NCBI GenBank assembly: GCA_025351545.1
Contig: JANXVQ010000705.1
Location: 1 to 6,144, forward strand
DNA length: 6,144 nucleotides
From: Spirosoma sp.
GTDB taxonomy: Bacteria > Bacteroidota > Bacteroidia > Cytophagales > Spirosomataceae
Reading direction: 5' to 3'
The position numbers and the translations under genes are program-made. Numbering within the stretch: position 1 is the first letter of the stretch; each line of letters starts with the position of its first letter. The notes below the pieces were generated by a model, which worked only from the letters and a program-made list of their open reading frames with translations, was not told where the DNA came from and made no database searches. Positions 4,601-6,144 of this stretch are shown here, in pieces.

Positions 4601-6144
4601 GAGTATGTCTAGTTCTCTTTCCGATGCGGCTGGTTTCGGCCAGTCCCGTGTAGTTATCGAACGTGTTAGCCCCGAGCTTGACGGTGGTAAATTCCCCATA
4701 AAAGCTATTCCTGGTGATATCGTAGCTGTTGAAGCCGACATCTTCGCCGATGGTCATGATTACTTATCGGCTGTTCTGCTGTATAAACATATTGACGATA
4801 CCATCTGGACCGAAATGACTATGGTTCTGCTGGGTAATGACCGTTGGGGCGCGTCTTTTATTGTCGAAAAGCAGGGCCGATATGTCTACACAATCGAAGG
4901 CTGGGTGGATCACCCTGCATCCTGGCAACATGATACTCAGTTGAAAGTGGCCGATGGTCAACGCGTTACGAGCGAACTGCTTGCCGGTGCTCACTATCTG
5001 GATAAGATGGTTGAACGGGCCGGGGGAAAACCAACTGAAGGACCAGCGGCAAGGGGAAAAGGAAAAAAAAAGGTTGACGTTAGAGAAGAATTGCCTGATG
5101 TGAAGGCGCTGCGGGAAATGGCCGAACTTTTTCGCGCCGGGGCAACAAATGCATCCGACGAGAATAGCTACAACGAAGCAATTTCTGTAGCCGAAAGTGA
5201 CCAGTTTACGTTCTATTCAAATCGCTATCCCGAACGCGAATACCCCACACGATATGCTCATGAGTTGGGTGTAGATGTAGATCGTGCCCGCGCCGGATTC
5301 AGTACATGGTATTGCTTGTTTCCTCGTTCGGCCGCACGAGAGGAGGGAGTTCATGGGACTTTCAAGGATGTTGAAGCCTTGTTGCCACGTATTTCGGGTA
5401 TGGGTTTCGATGTGCTCTACTTACCGCCAATTCACCCCATCGGCACCGCATATCGAAAGGGTAAAAATAACTCGGTCGTGTGTTTACCCAGCGATCCGGG
5501 TGTTCCTTACGGCATCGGCTCGACCAATGGCGGGCATGACGCCATCCATGCCGAACTTGGTACAGTAGAAGATTTTAAACACCTGATCAGCATTGCTCAT
5601 AACTATGGAATGGAGGTTGCAATGGATCTCGCTATTCAATGCTCACCCGACCATCCCTGGGCTAAAGATCACCCGGAGTGGTTTAAAAAACGGCCGGACG
5701 GTACGATTCAATACGCCGAAAATCCGCCCAAAAAGTATCAGGATATTTACCCGCTTTATTTTGAAACGGAAGACTGGCAAAATCTTTGGGAGGAACTGAA
5801 ACGTGTTCTGCTGGTCTGGGGATCGTGGGGTGTTCGTATTATTCGGGTCGATAATCCACATACCAAACCCTTTAGTTTCTGGGAATGGGTTATTGCGGAG
5901 GTTAAAAAAGAGTTTCCGGATATGCTGTTTCTGGCCGAAGCATTCACGAAGCCGAAAGTAATGCAGGAATTGGCCAAACGGGGTTTTGCCCATTCGTATA
6001 CGTACTACACCTGGCGAAACACGAAGGCCGAACTACAGCAATACATGGAGGAGTTGACGCAAGGGAAGATGCCGTATTATTTCCGCCCCAACTTCTGGCC
6101 AACTACGCATGATATTAATCCACCTGGTTTGCAGTCAGGCCATG
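4599..6144 (+). CDS. glgE: GlgE, alpha-1,4-glucan:maltose-1-phosphate maltosyltransferase (5' part)
   Basis: The frame runs 515 codons from the ATG at 4599 to the right edge with no stop; the family is about 650-680 residues, so the last fifth is missing. GlgE transfers maltosyl units from maltose 1-phosphate to the non-reducing ends of alpha-1,4-glucan in the cytoplasm, linking trehalose (through TreS and maltokinase) to glycogen-like polymer. Residues about 16-205 are the N-terminal GlgE domain (VSPELDGGKFPIKAIPGD at 23-40, FADGHDYLSAVLL at 49-61, LGNDRW at 78-83). From about 215 it is a GH13_3 barrel: FDVLYLPPIHPIG at 270-282, AENPPKKYQDIYP at 373-385, nucleophile D418 in VRIIRVDNPHTKP, acid/base E447 in FLAEAFT, and the likely third catalytic Asp D505 in FRPNFWPTTHDI. 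A Gly/Ala/Lys-rich insertion lies at 142-160, encoded partly by a nine-A run (5063-5071). An alternative ATG at 4605 would drop two residues. No Shine-Dalgarno sequence is seen. Confidence 0.95.
   Translation, partial: MSMSSSLSDAAGFGQSRVVIERVSPELDGGKFPIKAIPGDIVAVEADIFADGHDYLSAVLLYKHIDDTIWTEMTMVLLGNDRWGASFIVEKQGRYVYTIEGWVDHPASWQHDTQLKVADGQRVTSELLAGAHYLDKMVERAGGKPTEGPAARGKGKKKVDVREELPDVKALREMAELFRAGATNASDENSYNEAISVAESDQFTFYSNRYPEREYPTRYAHELGVDVDRARAGFSTWYCLFPRSAAREEGVHGTFKDVEALLPRISGMGFDVLYLPPIHPIGTAYRKGKNNSVVCLPSDPGVPYGIGSTNGGHDAIHAELGTVEDFKHLISIAHNYGMEVAMDLAIQCSPDHPWAKDHPEWFKKRPDGTIQYAENPPKKYQDIYPLYFETEDWQNLWEELKRVLLVWGSWGVRIIRVDNPHTKPFSFWEWVIAEVKKEFPDMLFLAEAFTKPKVMQELAKRGFAHSYTYYTWRNTKAELQQYMEELTQGKMPYYFRPNFWPTTHDINPPGLQSGH

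Noticed and set aside
5284..5568. 94-codon open frame on the + strand
   Set aside because: It is in another frame of the glgE catalytic domain, whose own frame is unmistakable.
5643..5993. 116-codon open frame on the - strand
   Set aside because: It is opposite the most conserved part of glgE (nucleophile and acid/base regions) and has no family resemblance.
1..6144. Defence system, CRISPR array, insertion sequence or tRNA/rRNA gene
   Set aside because: No spaced repeats, transposase, terminal inverted repeats or RNA gene motifs were seen; all coding space is explained by the stress module and glgE.

Overview
The window looks like a chromosomal stretch from a member of the Bacteroidota, most likely a Cytophagales/Spirosoma-type organism. 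The reasons are the moderate base composition, the lack of Shine-Dalgarno sequences before nearly every start (typical of the phylum), and an RsbRST module wired to a histidine kinase instead of to sigma-B. The taxon is an inference; no marker gene is present. All real genes lie on the + strand.

Layout: (1) bases 2-100 hold the probable tail of an upstream gene of unknown function. (2) Bases 122-4505 form a tight five-gene unit: an RsbR-type STAS protein with an RsbRD-like sensor domain, RsbS, the RsbT switch kinase, a protein joining an RsbT-like ATPase to an RsbX/SpoIIE-type phosphatase, and a PAS histidine kinase. Gaps are at most 6 bases, or the genes overlap. (3) Bases 4506-4598 are a short intergenic stretch with a weak terminator candidate and repeated AT-rich motifs. 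(4) From base 4599 to the right edge runs glgE, the maltosyltransferase that builds alpha-glucan from maltose 1-phosphate, cut off by the window.

How it should work (from the Bacillus stressosome, by inference): RsbR and RsbS form a large STAS complex that holds RsbT. On stress RsbT phosphorylates serines in RsbR and RsbS and is released, and the phosphatase domain resets the complex. There is no sigma-B, RsbU, RsbV or RsbW here. The likely output is the histidine kinase at the end of the operon, whose N-terminus is a decayed RsbT-like fold. Its response regulator is not in the window.

The most striking observation is that this histidine kinase is split in two by a 16-base tandem duplication at 3854-3894. 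It falls right after the phospho-acceptor helix and was probably produced by slippage between 9-base direct repeats. Removing one copy restores a continuous 556-residue kinase. This could be a phase-variation-like switch, a fixed inactivation, or a sequencing/assembly error. Other points of interest are three RsbT-like ATPase folds in consecutive genes with progressive loss of the ATP site, a 29-base palindrome inside the kinase gene, and a two-part motif shared by the regions upstream of the rsb operon and of glgE.
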